From the NCBI GenBank assembly GCA_031763025.1, contig JASSKH010000003.1, positions 14,752,992 through 14,816,991 of the forward strand: 64,000 nucleotides of DNA, written 5' to 3'. Every line of letters begins with the position of its first letter. The first letter of the stretch is position 1. Below the pieces are notes generated by a model. The model did not search any database. It saw nothing but the letters and a program-made list of their open reading frames with translations, and was not told the DNA's origin. This document shows, piece after piece, positions 46,006-56,843 of the stretch. Position numbers and translations under genes: made by a program. This DNA is from Macrocystis pyrifera. Lineage: Eukaryota; Sar; Phaeophyceae; Laminariales; Laminariaceae.

Positions 46006-47823
46006 ACGAAGCCGGCGAAGTACGTAAAAAAAACTGAAAGGAAGACCTATTGAAATATGGACGTTGAGATCCATATCTATGTTGATGTGCAGTCACTTCA
46101 CACGAGCATACTATGTATCTTATGATAGATGCGGAGAAATACGATATGCGGCGAGACTTGAATTTGTTCCTTCTTGCCGACGCACTGTATTCAACTTACC
46201 TCTATCATACTGATCGTAATGCAGGGTAGCCTAGCTTACCACCATAAGTATCAGGTAACGTTGCATAGAACGTTACGAGTTTGCTATGCAGAACGTTGCA
46301 GGGACATTGCTAGGAACGGTTCAGGGAACCTTGACGGGCTGCTGTAGAATACACCTGCCCGTAGCATGGGCATTGTCTCGTGATCAGGTGATGGCATGCC
46401 CCACCTCACTCACTCTTCTTTCTTTCCACATTTGGCCACATAAGCGCCTTTTCCAAACATTCTCTTTTCTTCATCACAAGTGATCTTCACAGACACTTCG
46501 GTGCCGCCTCTGCATCTCTTCTCATAGAAGACAGAGCCTCGACACGCATCATTCTTTCAGGACCTAGTCTTAAGGGTCAGGAAGAAATCGTCAACGAAAA
46601 CCATCGCCATGTCACCCGCGACGGGGGGGGGGGCGAGGGAGATACATGGAAAAAGCGAAAAAGTGAATATTAAAACGAGAAGAATAATAACACGGAAGAT
46701 GTCAAGGACCACCAAAAACCCAGCCTATAACTCTGGATACGTGTCCTGTGCCACAAATGAGTGGCCCGATTACCCAGTAGATCAGCCCCGACACTGAGCG
46801 GGGGGGTAGGCAAGACAAAATACGCAGAAACCATCCCGAATCAAGCCCACGAAAAACGAAAAACAAACAAATCAGGAGCATACCTAGCAGAAAAAAACCG
46901 ACCCGAAAACTCGGAAAAACGCCAAGAAGAAGTAGAAAAAACGAAAAAACCACCCCCCAAAGCCGAGGAAAACGTCAAGAAAAAAAAAAAATGTCGAGTG
47001 CAGCCGAAGCAATAGGTACCTAGTATGTGGTACTGTACTTGGTATATGCTTTTGCTTTTTTGTTTTCTGATAAAAATCCCCGCTCTCTGCGACCACAGAC
47101 GCAGTTCGTTTTCAATCCGTTTTATCTTTTTTTGGTGTACCCCTCCCCTCCCTGGTTCAATACTCGTATTGGACGCGTATTATGCAAGATGAGTTTCAAC
47201 AGCTAAATCCATCCAATGCGACGTCACCAGACCTTGATCTTAACAACGCGTACACCTGTATGTGTAGTTGTCGTGCATGCTGAAGTCAATGAATGGTGTG
47301 CCGTGCACCGGGGCTCCCGACTCGTGATTTCTCCACGCACACACAGCAGTAGTAGTCAATAATAGCCCGACAAAATCTCCCACACAGAGTTGTGCCCACC
47401 CGCCTACACCCACCCATACACACGAGTAACAATGCGCAACACCGACGAAATCCTCGATCTCTCACACAGCAGCTAGCTGTTGTTTTGTATTTTGATAATT
47501 TGATACGTACCGTACAAGGTACAGGGTATTAATATTAATAGTAACCTGGAACATTGCAACTCGCTGTTCGCAACTCGCAACTCGCAAACATCACGTGCGG
47601 CACAATACACGTGCATGCGGACAAACTGTTGACGAAAGGTAACATAAAACTTACGGTTTCGACTTTTTCGGCCTGCACTCTGTAATCGCGCCGCTTATCG
47701 ACCGTGCAAACTTCCCACAGCCCAGCAGTGTTGTGTACAAGTACTGGTAGTTCAGAGTCAGGTGCATCGCCTCTCGTCTCTGGTTTCGTTTTGAGGCAAG
47801 TACCACCTCGCAAGGCAGGCACC

Positions 47824-50800
47824 ATGAGTAATCCTCATTTCGGGTACCAAGGATTCCGGCCGGCCGGGCAGATTCTGGCTCCAAGCCTCAAGCCAGGTGC
47901 GTTCCTTTTTCACATTTTTGTACCAGGTACCAGGTATGAAACAGCGGAGTGTACGAACCACGTACAGCTCTCAATCATATCAGTACCAAGTACACGGAGA
48001 GCCTGAATTAGAATGAAATAAGCATAACAGCATACTCGTATGGGCGCAACACTTGCACCGCTAATATGTGAAGCGGCCTCGCCGTCGTGTGCACTTGTCG
48101 CTTTGTGTGGAGTTGCTTTTTGACATATAATACTGCCTGCTGTTGTTCCGGTCGTAGGCTGTCGTAAACAACACGTACGTACTCTCATCGTACAGTTTGT
48201 ACGGCATGCGGCATGCATGTACCCAGGGTATTTATTCATTTGTATGAATATCGCTTGTACACACACTGTCTGTCAACCGCCAATCCATACCCGTATATAC
48301 GCGTACCATAACCAATATTAGCCTGGAATTCAAGTAAAACAATAAAAAACAAGCGTCTTACGTATACCTGGTAGTTGCGATTTGCGGGGTTTTTTTTTTT
48401 TATAAATTTTGAAATACGTCAGCTGTGAGTTCGACTGATTAAATAGTTGATACTCAACTTTGCAAGCTGCGTAATTTGTGATGGAATCGAAACGAAAATA
48501 GATGCGACCGCCTTTTTAGAGGGGGGGTGAACAATGCTTCAAGCTGCTTCATCTGGCTAGAATGGCATCGCCATGCGATGTAACCTGGCGTGATGTTATT
48601 TTTTGTTGATCTATGACGATACGGGCAGGCGAGACGTACGCGATTCGCGATCACAAGTTCTCGAAGATGGGGCGCAGCGTGACGTACAAGAACGGGGTGT
48701 CGCAGGGCCCTGCGACGATGACCACCTGCAGCTCAGAGGCCTTTTCAAACATAGAAAAGGGCGCCTACCAAGTTCCAGACAGACGGTGAGAACATACGAA
48801 TGACGACGTACCTGGTACAGTGTAGTAGATGAGTTTGCTTTTCTACTGTCTTCGTACATTCTACAGAGAGAAGGTATTTACTGCTGTAATACTCTATCGG
48901 TCCTCTCTTAAGGAAACACGCTTTAGGAAATCTAGCCTGGAATTACAATAAAGAAGGAGAAAGTATGTAGCCTACGAGGGCACTCGCTGTCTACGTATAG
49001 AAAAATAACAAGAAATCTCCCCCGTTCTCGCTATTAAGGCCACGCTTGTTCTCTAGCCTCTTTTGGTCCCCGGGTTGCCGGTCACTCTACAAGTAATCTC
49101 TAGATGTTTCATCGGAACAGAAAGAAAACATCGTTATTTCATCACAGCAGCTTGTGTTTCTCTCGAGATTGATCTCCCGCAGGTTCTCAGCAGAGGCCTA
49201 CACCTTGTTATGATACTGCTTTGTATGAGGTTGAAAGCCCGGTAATTACCCGGGTTCAGTCACTGGGAACGTATTTGTAGTACTTGGAAGGCGTATCTTA
49301 GATAGAAAACCAGGGATTTTCCAGAGGTGCACGAGCTTTGTCTCAGTCTCCGCGTGCACGAAAGGAATAAAACTGCTCTTCTTCTGTAGCTAAGTGTTAA
49401 GATACTGCTTTGTATGAGGTTGAAAGCCCAGTAACTACCTGGGTTCAGCCACTGGGATCGTATTTGTAGTACTTGGAAAGCGTATCTTAGATGGAAAACC
49501 AGGGGTTTTCCAGAGGCGCACGAGCTTGGTCTCAGTCTCCGCGTGCACGAAAGGAATAAAACTGCTCTTCTTCTATAGCTAAGCAAACAACTCATGTGAG
49601 TACCAACGTTTATCGACTTAAAAGGCAGACCTGTCCAGGGATACAAAGTGTCCCGCAAGCTTGATCTTAACATAAGCAAGCAACACACGTGAGTACCAAC
49701 GAATACCGATCTAAAAGGCAGACCTGTCCAGGGATACAAAGTGTCCCGCAACCCTTGACCTTAACAAGTGGCGACCCTTGATCTCAACAACCTCGAGTTA
49801 GAGGTGCTGCAGTGCTCGAAATTGGTCGAAATTCGAGGTGCAAAAAATGAGACAAAAAGCAACCCCCAACTGAACGTTTGCACCTCACCTGCGAAATTGA
49901 GGGACGCTCCTGATGTGGTGTATGAGGGCGTCGGGTGCGCCAGACAGCAGACATGGGCAGCCAGAAAGTACTCACGAGGTGTTTTCGTGTACTCGAAAAT
50001 GCGAGCAAGTACGTAGCACAAAAAACTCCCAAAATTGCGAAAATATTTGAAAAAAAAAAATTCACGCGCGGGAGCATCGTACAAGGGCTATGTCACCGAC
50101 GAAGAAATGGCCTTCGCTAAATGATTGCTGTTGTCTAAGTGGGTGATATATACCTTTTTGAGTCGTGGTCGAAGATGCTGCTGGGCGCACAACTACGTTA
50201 CCATGATACTTGGTAGGCAGGCAGTAAGTCATTGGGCCCCAAAAAGGCCAAAAAAAAGGCCAGAAAGGCTCTGGATTCTTGTTTATTCGCATCAACTAGT
50301 CTGAAACTTCATATAACACGGGTCTAGGTTGCAACTGCCTTACTTTTATCCCAAGTCGTATGTGTATATGTTGCCGAAACACCTACGCGCGGGTGCTTGA
50401 CGACGCACTCCTGAGGTTACTACTTTAGCGCCCCCTTAGTAGGCGAGAATAGGGATCTAACCTACAGTAAAGCCGGAATTTAGGTTTCTTGCCAGAGGGG
50501 GCCGATACTGTACAGTACAAAGAAGAGGTATTTGCTGTGTTGGTCGTGTTTCCCCACGTTCGACGACCAATGACATATATCTCGCGACGAGGTGATGCGG
50601 TCGAGAAGCGGGAAACTCTCCAAATAATTATCCCTGTTGTAGATCAAGACTTGCAACCGTCGTGCGACAGCCCACGTCTTTCTTATTTGGCGTGTCGAGA
50701 TCTCGAGTTTCGACAGTACAGCGCACAACAAGCCTGGGCGTGCATGAAATCTGATGCTCGAGGCAGATCACAGATATCAACAAAACGTTGCCTTCTGCAG

Positions 50801-53800
50801 GCTTTGTGATGGTCGCAGTTTCGTTCTGATGTCGGTGGGTTCCTCTCGCTCTGCAGCCTAAAAATACGCATGTGTTGTTTGCTTGGGGCGTAAAAGCTCC
50901 TCGCGCGTTTTGTATACGTAGTCACGATCGTTGCGAAGGTCCTAACAGCCCTCTATCACTACGAGTACACACATACCGCGCTGAAGAGACACGATTCCAC
51001 TTTTTCTGTTCGTTTGTGTGCCGTAAACCCCAAAGCCTGCCGTGTACACAACCTCACGCGCGCCGCCACGACGGCAAAGCCGTAAAAACAAAAGTTCGTT
51101 CGCTGTCCCCGTTTTCCCGCTCGTCGCACCCCGCAAAACGCCTCCGTCCGTCCGACCGACATAGTGGGGTGTCCGCCAAGCACTTTTCCGCGAGCCCCCA
51201 AGATCGATCCAAGCCGTTCCTGCATAATACTGTGTACGAGAACGATTTCAGGGACTTCTGCGCAGTGAGTCGAGTTGCTTTACAATAGCGGAGCGTGCGT
51301 GCCCTTTTCCGGTGGTTCGAATCAAGGACGGGGGTTGGGGTGGTGCGGTAGAAATGACGTTTTGCTCGAAGATTCGGAAAGAGCATTGGCGCGCACTTTT
51401 TCTTCTCTTGCTTCTTTCGCAAAAACTGCAACGCAACTCCACACCGTGTACCGAAAATGTGGTCGTGGGATGGTACACTACAGAGGAGTATGCCCAACCG
51501 TGTGGCAACACAGATGTAAGGTGCCACCGTACGTACGTAGCCATCCTCGCTGAGCAAATGGTTGGGTGTACCGAAATACGTGGACTCCGTCAGGGCCTTT
51601 TGTTTGGCACCACGACAATCAGCATCAGGTAACTCCACGTATACCTATGTGGGCTGCATAATACACATACTACGAGGGGGCATAGTAATGCATAGTAATA
51701 CATATTGCGGGAGACCATAGTAACAAAATAGGACCTACGATACACACAAAAACCTATATATTTACCTATTTTTACTATTACGGGGGTACATAGTTAACAG
51801 GACCTATGGTATGCATAAAAACCTATATATTTACCTATTTTTACTAACAAAATTGGTCCCGTTAACTATGGACCCCCGTAATAATAATATTTGGTCCTAT
51901 TTACTACGGCCCCCCGTAATAGTAATCAGAATCCACCATGGACCTGAAAAGCAGACATCCGCAGCCTATGGTTATGCAACCTACCTGGTATTTGGTTCTC
52001 ATTACTACGGCAAATTCCCCGGGGGGGGTGCAGGAGCTCCGGGGGGCAATGACATAGAGGGAGGGGTAGGGCGTAATACCGTCACCTCGAAGTACGATAC
52101 GAGTACAACACTGATATCTATCGGAGAGCGTCGTGATGAGTAGAGTTGTGCTTTTAGCCGACGGGGGCGCATGGCAGGGCATGTCAGGGAGACAAAACTA
52201 CCGCATCTTCAGTGCGTTTTAGGTCAGTAACCACCGTACCATCGCTGCTAGGAACGCAGAAGCAAAGCCACTTTCGCATGCTGCTTTCAACCTGGCCACT
52301 ACGTACATATCATAGCTCGACGTATTTGTGTGTCAGTTCCTTCTTAATCTAGTGCTTAACACAACGCAACGAGGCGCTTCTGGTCAGCTTCGAATTGTGC
52401 GCAATTCCCGTTTTTCGTTATCCAAAGATGGACCAAGCTGTCAATGGAAAAAGCTTGTACGCGTTCGATTCCGTCTCTAGCGGGAGGATCTAAACAACCC
52501 CCGCGTGTGGGAAACCGTGCACCACAAAAACGTTAAAACAGGAAGCGGACCAGCTTGAGGGCGGCGGAGAGCAAAACGTGTTTAAGCGCGAGTTCGATAG
52601 ACTGGACGCCGGCAACGGTGTTGTCTTAATTCGCGACATGCCGCGGCTTATTGAGGAGGCGCTTGGGCGCGACACCCGGCCATGGATCAAAGACCGCATC
52701 TTGAAGATGTTTGAGGCGAACAGGGACGGCAAGATATCCTGGCTCGACCTGCAAGACGGCCTGCGCAAGGCTGTGAGCGCTACGAGGTCGGACGTGTTGT
52801 ACAGGGAGCGACAGGTTCCTGAATGGCTCGTGTTTAACCGAAAGGTGCGATAACTCCTCTTGGTTATATATGTACGTCAGGGCAACACGCGTTTGACTCA
52901 CCTACTCTCTCTGTCCACAGACAGCACCAAGGCGCCAGGTCGAAAAGGTGCAATGTGCCTTACCGAGGGTAGAGTTGTACACACGTACATATATAGCACG
53001 CCATAGTCCACCTTCTGTTGAAGACCTGCGTGGTCGCTGTGGGAGAAGCACGATATATGTACGCGAGTCACGCTGCTGCGGTAACGTGGGATGGGCGCTC
53101 TCATTTTCTCAGGCGCCTTTTCGATGAGAAGAACTCTGGTACATATACCTCACCCGAAAAAAAAAGCGTGTTCGAGAAAACTACGCGAGAGAAACCGATA
53201 AACACTGAAAATCTCACGAGTCTTCAGGGAATATACAATCATAGAAAAAAGCAATCCCTTGAAAACACAGATGTATGCGATTATTATAAAAACCACGAAC
53301 AAAATTGTTGAAACACGCATCAATGGGGATTGCAAATACGTTTTTGTGTGTCACCTCGTCATCTCCCTTTAAGGGCAAATTGCAGTCCCGTTTGGGGACA
53401 GCCTACTTATAATTTGAGTAATTTTTCCACAAAACGGAACTGCATGCAGCTCTAAAAGGGTCAAGACGCACACCCATCCCCCTCGGTAAGAAATATCTGG
53501 ACCCGAAAATAAAAATACATCCCGGCTATCGTGGCATGAGTAGATGAAGAACGAGATTCCCGCCTCCCCCCGCGCCGCCGCCGCCCTAGGTTTAGAACAG
53601 GAAGCAAGGTGATTTTTCCTTTGTACCTAGATTGAACTGCCGGCCGACGGTTTCTTGTTTTCGTTCTCGACTAGTAATAATAGTAGTCTGGCATCCAGGC
53701 GATTCTGTTCTCGCGTGTATTCGTACGTATATATATAGGTACATGACGCGCGTGACTATTTATACTTGCGATCACTTTATTGCAGGTAAAACCGGCGATC

Positions 53801-54418
53801 ACGCACGGGCAAAAGACGGAGAGCTGCCACCAGATGGACATAGGCAAGGACGGAGAAATACCGTCGCACCGTCGGATCTGGTACAAGACGGGCATGTCTT
53901 CCACCACGCTCGATCTTTTCGACGGCACCACCAAGGACACGTACCAGGTTAGGTTTACTCATATTTGACCGATGCCTGCTAGGGGTGGTGCCCATTGACC
54001 AATGCCCAATAGGGGTGATGCCACACGCCGAAGTGTACGCAACTGGCCCCGTCGCCAGTTTGCCCCTGCTATACCCCGTACCCCGTCTAGCTCCCCTCCT
54101 CTCTCGCCAACGAAAGTACCCTCTGCTCCCTCCCTCCCTTCCCCCCACACTCTCGCCTGCGTGACGGCACACAATAACAAGGTGCCGGGGTACGGCGGGT
54201 TCATCCCGGCGAGCAAACAGAACAGTCGCGGCCGCGAGCACAGCGACATGCGCAACCCGCGACCGAAGGCCCTGGACTTGCGCCTCTTCTACCGGCACAA
54301 CACCCCGGGCTACACGGGCCACGCGCCGTCTGCGGCTTGCAACGACCCGGGTCAGGCTCGGTGCGGGTCTAACGCTCTTACTACCTCAGGCGCCGCCGCG
54401 CTCGGGCTGATCCTGTGA
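47824..54418 (+). CDS. EF-hand protein with three GYxGxxP motifs, predicted ciliary/flagellar
   Basis: Six exons, 47824-47896, 48629-48785, 51165-51264, 52542-52844, 53786-53947 and 54182-54418, join with matching phases (1, 2, 0, 0, 0) into 343 residues. The N-terminus has FGYQGFRPAG. Exon 4 carries a degenerate EF hand (FDRLDAGNGVVLI) and a better one with loop EANRDGKISWLD. Exon 6 has PGYGGFIPAS and PGYTGHAPS. GYxGxxP motifs are typical of ciliary microtubule inner proteins of the CIMIP2/FAM166 type, so a calcium-responsive axonemal role is inferred. Each exon has a donor (GTGCGT, GTGAGA, GTGAGT, GTGCGA, GTTAGG) and an AG acceptor. The exon 4 start and the exon 6 acceptor (AACAAG) are the weakest points. 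It is convergent with the TFIIH gene. Confidence 0.68.
49206..49790 (+). mobile_element. LTR-like block of internal duplications ending in a candidate primer-binding site
   Basis: Two units of about 190 bp start GATACTGCTTTGTATGAGG (49,206 and 49,399), followed by two of about 92 bp with GGCAGACCTGTCCAGGGATA (49,583-49,672 and 49,675-49,767). The block ends CTTAACAAG then TGGCGACCC, which resembles a retrotransposon primer-binding site. It lies in intron 2 of the EF-hand gene. A minus-strand frame across it is an artefact of the repeats. Confidence 0.5.
51705..51919. mobile_element. TA-type MITE, copy 9, interrupted by copy 10
   Basis: The outer element starts TTGCGGGAGACC and ends GGCCCCCCGTAA. 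Its interior TTTTTACTA..ATAATATTTGG is split by a second copy. It lies in intron 3 of the EF-hand gene. Confidence 0.88.
51778..51881. mobile_element. TA-type MITE, copy 10, nested in copy 9
   Basis: Full copy TTACGGGGG...CCCCCGTAA flanked on both sides by TA, inserted in the same family's interior. Independent support for the TA target duplication. Confidence 0.9.
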
Positions 54419-55353
54419 TTGGTGGTCTGTTGTCGTTTTTTTTTGCCGAGAGGGTGCGAATGCGCGACACAAGGGGGGGGTTCGTGTTTCGTGGCAGGCA
54501 ATTCTTTCTTCGAGCGTGATGCTCCGAGGAAAGGCACACACACGCTACCGCAGGGTTGTGCTTATCGAAGCTTTTTGTTTGTCGATTTTTTTCATACTTT
54601 CGATTTTCTTGAATTCCAAATAAAGGCCAAAACAAAAAACAAAAAAAACGAAAAACCGGAAATTTAACATGGGTGCGAAAAATGATGGGAAATTTATACT
54701 TGCGATATATTTTTTTTCTTACATTTTTCTGGCATTCATTTGGCGCAGTCAAGAAAAAAATAAGCGGAAAAGTCTGACAAAATATGCTTCGATAAGAACA
54801 CGGCCCTCAAACCCCTTTAGAGCTGCATCCACGTTTTTCGGACAAAAAAATATTTGGCATTAGTGTGGGAATAACTTGTGCCGTGTCACTCCTACAAGGG
54901 CTGACGTAGGCGGCCGTCGTCGAGCTTCGTCAACGATATTAGAGCTGCGTATCATAGACCAATAGCATCTTCTATGCGACATTCCAGGGGGCTCACCCAT
55001 CGTAGCCCGTTCTGCATAGTGTATACAATCAACGCGTTTGCGTAAGGATAGTTATGCTATTTTACGTTCTTGTAATCGCAAATTCATCGAAGACAGTGTT
55101 CCTTTCGTAAGCAACCACGCCATTCGCTCTCTGCGGATCTGCTGGCACAAGGCAGTTTCCCGTAGGAAGCGCGGCAACTCAACCTTCACCCACGAAACGG
55201 CGAATCACATCACACACAGGCAGGCCACGAGCAAACATACTACTCATAGGAGATCTCGCGGTTTGACCCCCCTGACTGCCCGCCTCCTTACGCTAAAAGC
55301 AGTCTACTGGTACTAAACTAAAAGGACGAAAAAGGCCTTGACGCACACAAACA

Positions 55354-55722
55354 CAAGCAGGGCTCTTCACCATTCATGACCCTACCCGCGGGTCGGGTCA
55401 GGATCTTTTCGAAGTCTCACGGGTGGGGTTGGGTCGGGTCGGGCCAGGTCGGGTCAGGAGGTTTTCAAACTCTCACGGGTCGGGTCAGGTCGGGTCACTT
55501 TTATCTGACGGGTCAGGAACTTTTGGAAGTCTCACGGGTCGGGTGGGGTCGGGTCGGGTCGGGTCGGTTCGGTTTGGTTCGGTTCGGTTCGGTTCGGTTC
55601 CGGTCGGGTCTGGTCGGGCCGGGCCGGGTCAGTTGGTTTCAAAACTCTCACGGGTGGGGTCACCCTTATTTGACCCGACCCGAACCGACCCCCGAGGTTT
55701 GACCCGACCCGCGAACAGCCCT
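55354..55722. repeat. GGGTC-rich element G2
   Basis: Opens GCAGGGCTCTTCACC, closes GACCCGCGAACAGCCCTGGA, and is filled with GGGTCGGGTC and GGTTCGGTTC runs and three CTCACGGGT blocks. Same family as G1 and G3; it lies between the convergent EF-hand and p52 genes. Confidence 0.65.
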
Positions 55723-56179
55723 GGATGAAACCCGTCTCCTACGAGTAGCACTCTCGAAGACGAGAGGGCTTACTCGCATCTATATCTATATAGTACTATA
55801 GCATAAAAGTATACACCACGCCGTCAACCACAACAAAATGCGACACCTCACGATTACCCGCCAGCACCTCCATCCATGCGCTCTATCCACGCCGACAAGG
55901 CGTGCACGAACGCGTGGAATCCTCGCCAACGAGTATCAGGTACATCCTTTCATCTCTTTCTATTTCTTCCTTTTGAGGAGGGCCTCGAAAGGGAACGGTG
56001 GACCAGTCAAAACACCGCGCCACCTCCATCAGCACGGGAGAGAAATTCCCCCCAAAAAGCAGAATACATCGAAACCCGGGGACGTATCACACACACGAAC
56101 GACCCCGAGAACACGACCACTTCTCCACGCACGACTGCACTACTTGTTGCACCAGGGCCGCCACGGCTATTCGTCGTTC

Positions 56180-56440
56180 GGTCGTGTGCCTAGTCGTCGG
56201 TCGGTCGCGACTTTCCGTCCTTCGGTGGCGCCTTTCCGTTGTTCGGTAGCGCCATTCCGTCTTTCGGTCGCGCTTTTTTTTTTTTTTTTTTTCGATCAGT
56301 CGCGCCTTTCCGTCGGTCGGTTGCGCTTTTCCGTCGGTCGGTCGCACCTTTCCGGCGTTCGGTCGCGCTTTTCCGTCGTTCGGTCGCGGTTTTCTGTCGC
56401 TCGGTAGCGCCTTTCCGTCGTTCGGTCGCGCCTTGCCGTC
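56180..56440. repeat. 21-bp tandem repeat
   Basis: Unit TTCCGTCGTTCGGTCGCGCC plus T, about 12 units. Because 21 is a multiple of 3, each frame stays open and gives spurious repeated peptides such as FRRSVAP. Confidence 0.85.
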
Positions 56441-56792
56441 CGGTCTCCCGCGGCGACTACTACGAGGGAACATCTTCACTACTGTGTACCAATCAGAAGC
56501 AGATATGAAAAGTAAACATGCGAGGGTATGTCGGTTTTTTTGGTCCATCATGGGGTTCTGATTACTTATACCTCCCCCCATTTGTACTCAAAACGTACAT
56601 AGAGCATGACAAGGGGTCCGCCGGCCGCCGCGGCACTGTTCATCATGCTCGCCAACAGTCCCGAAAAAAGAGAAAAATAAATATAAAAAGCACACGCTGA
56701 AGTTACACGAGCTCTACCGCACTGCATGCCACGCAGTGGTGAAGCGGAACATACCCCAGCAAGGGTGGGAGACATCGCGGGAAAACCTCCGG

Positions 56793-56794
56793 GG

Positions 56795-56830
<36 letters not shown>

Positions 56831-56832
56831 CC
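56793..56832. repeat. GGCA microsatellite
   Basis: (GGCA)n about 12 bp beyond the p52 stop codon, so it would lie in its 3' UTR. Confidence 0.9.
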
Positions 56833-56843
56833 GGGCCAGGTCA

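Larger units (their letters stand above)
41350..47823. other. gene-poor stretch with low-complexity tracts and decayed duplicates
   Basis: Includes TCCC repeats (41,516-41,550), a C run at 41,717-41,732 and the decayed duplicates at 42.5, 43.2 and 45.9 kb. A plus frame at 42,970-43,114 (CAWLDLCDEDIGLGLN) looks protein-like but is unsupported by junctions. Confidence 0.4.
54419..56843. other. convergent intergenic region
   Basis: Between the 3' ends of the EF-hand and p52 genes. Contains element G2, the 21-bp array, and AT-rich DNA at 54.6-54.8 kb. No gene seen. Confidence 0.45.

Noticed and set aside
49260..49751. 163-residue minus-strand frame with duplicated segments
   Set aside because: Produced by the tandem LTR-like units; the repeated peptide merely mirrors the DNA repeat.
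52428..52493. short frame MDQAVNGKSLYAFDSVSSGRI upstream of EF-hand exon 4
   Set aside because: Ends in a stop with no good donor, and the upstream exons already join in phase to exon 4 without it.
56087..56581. repetitive Arg/Pro/Lys protein frames
   Set aside because: Result of the 21-bp tandem repeat being open in several frames.
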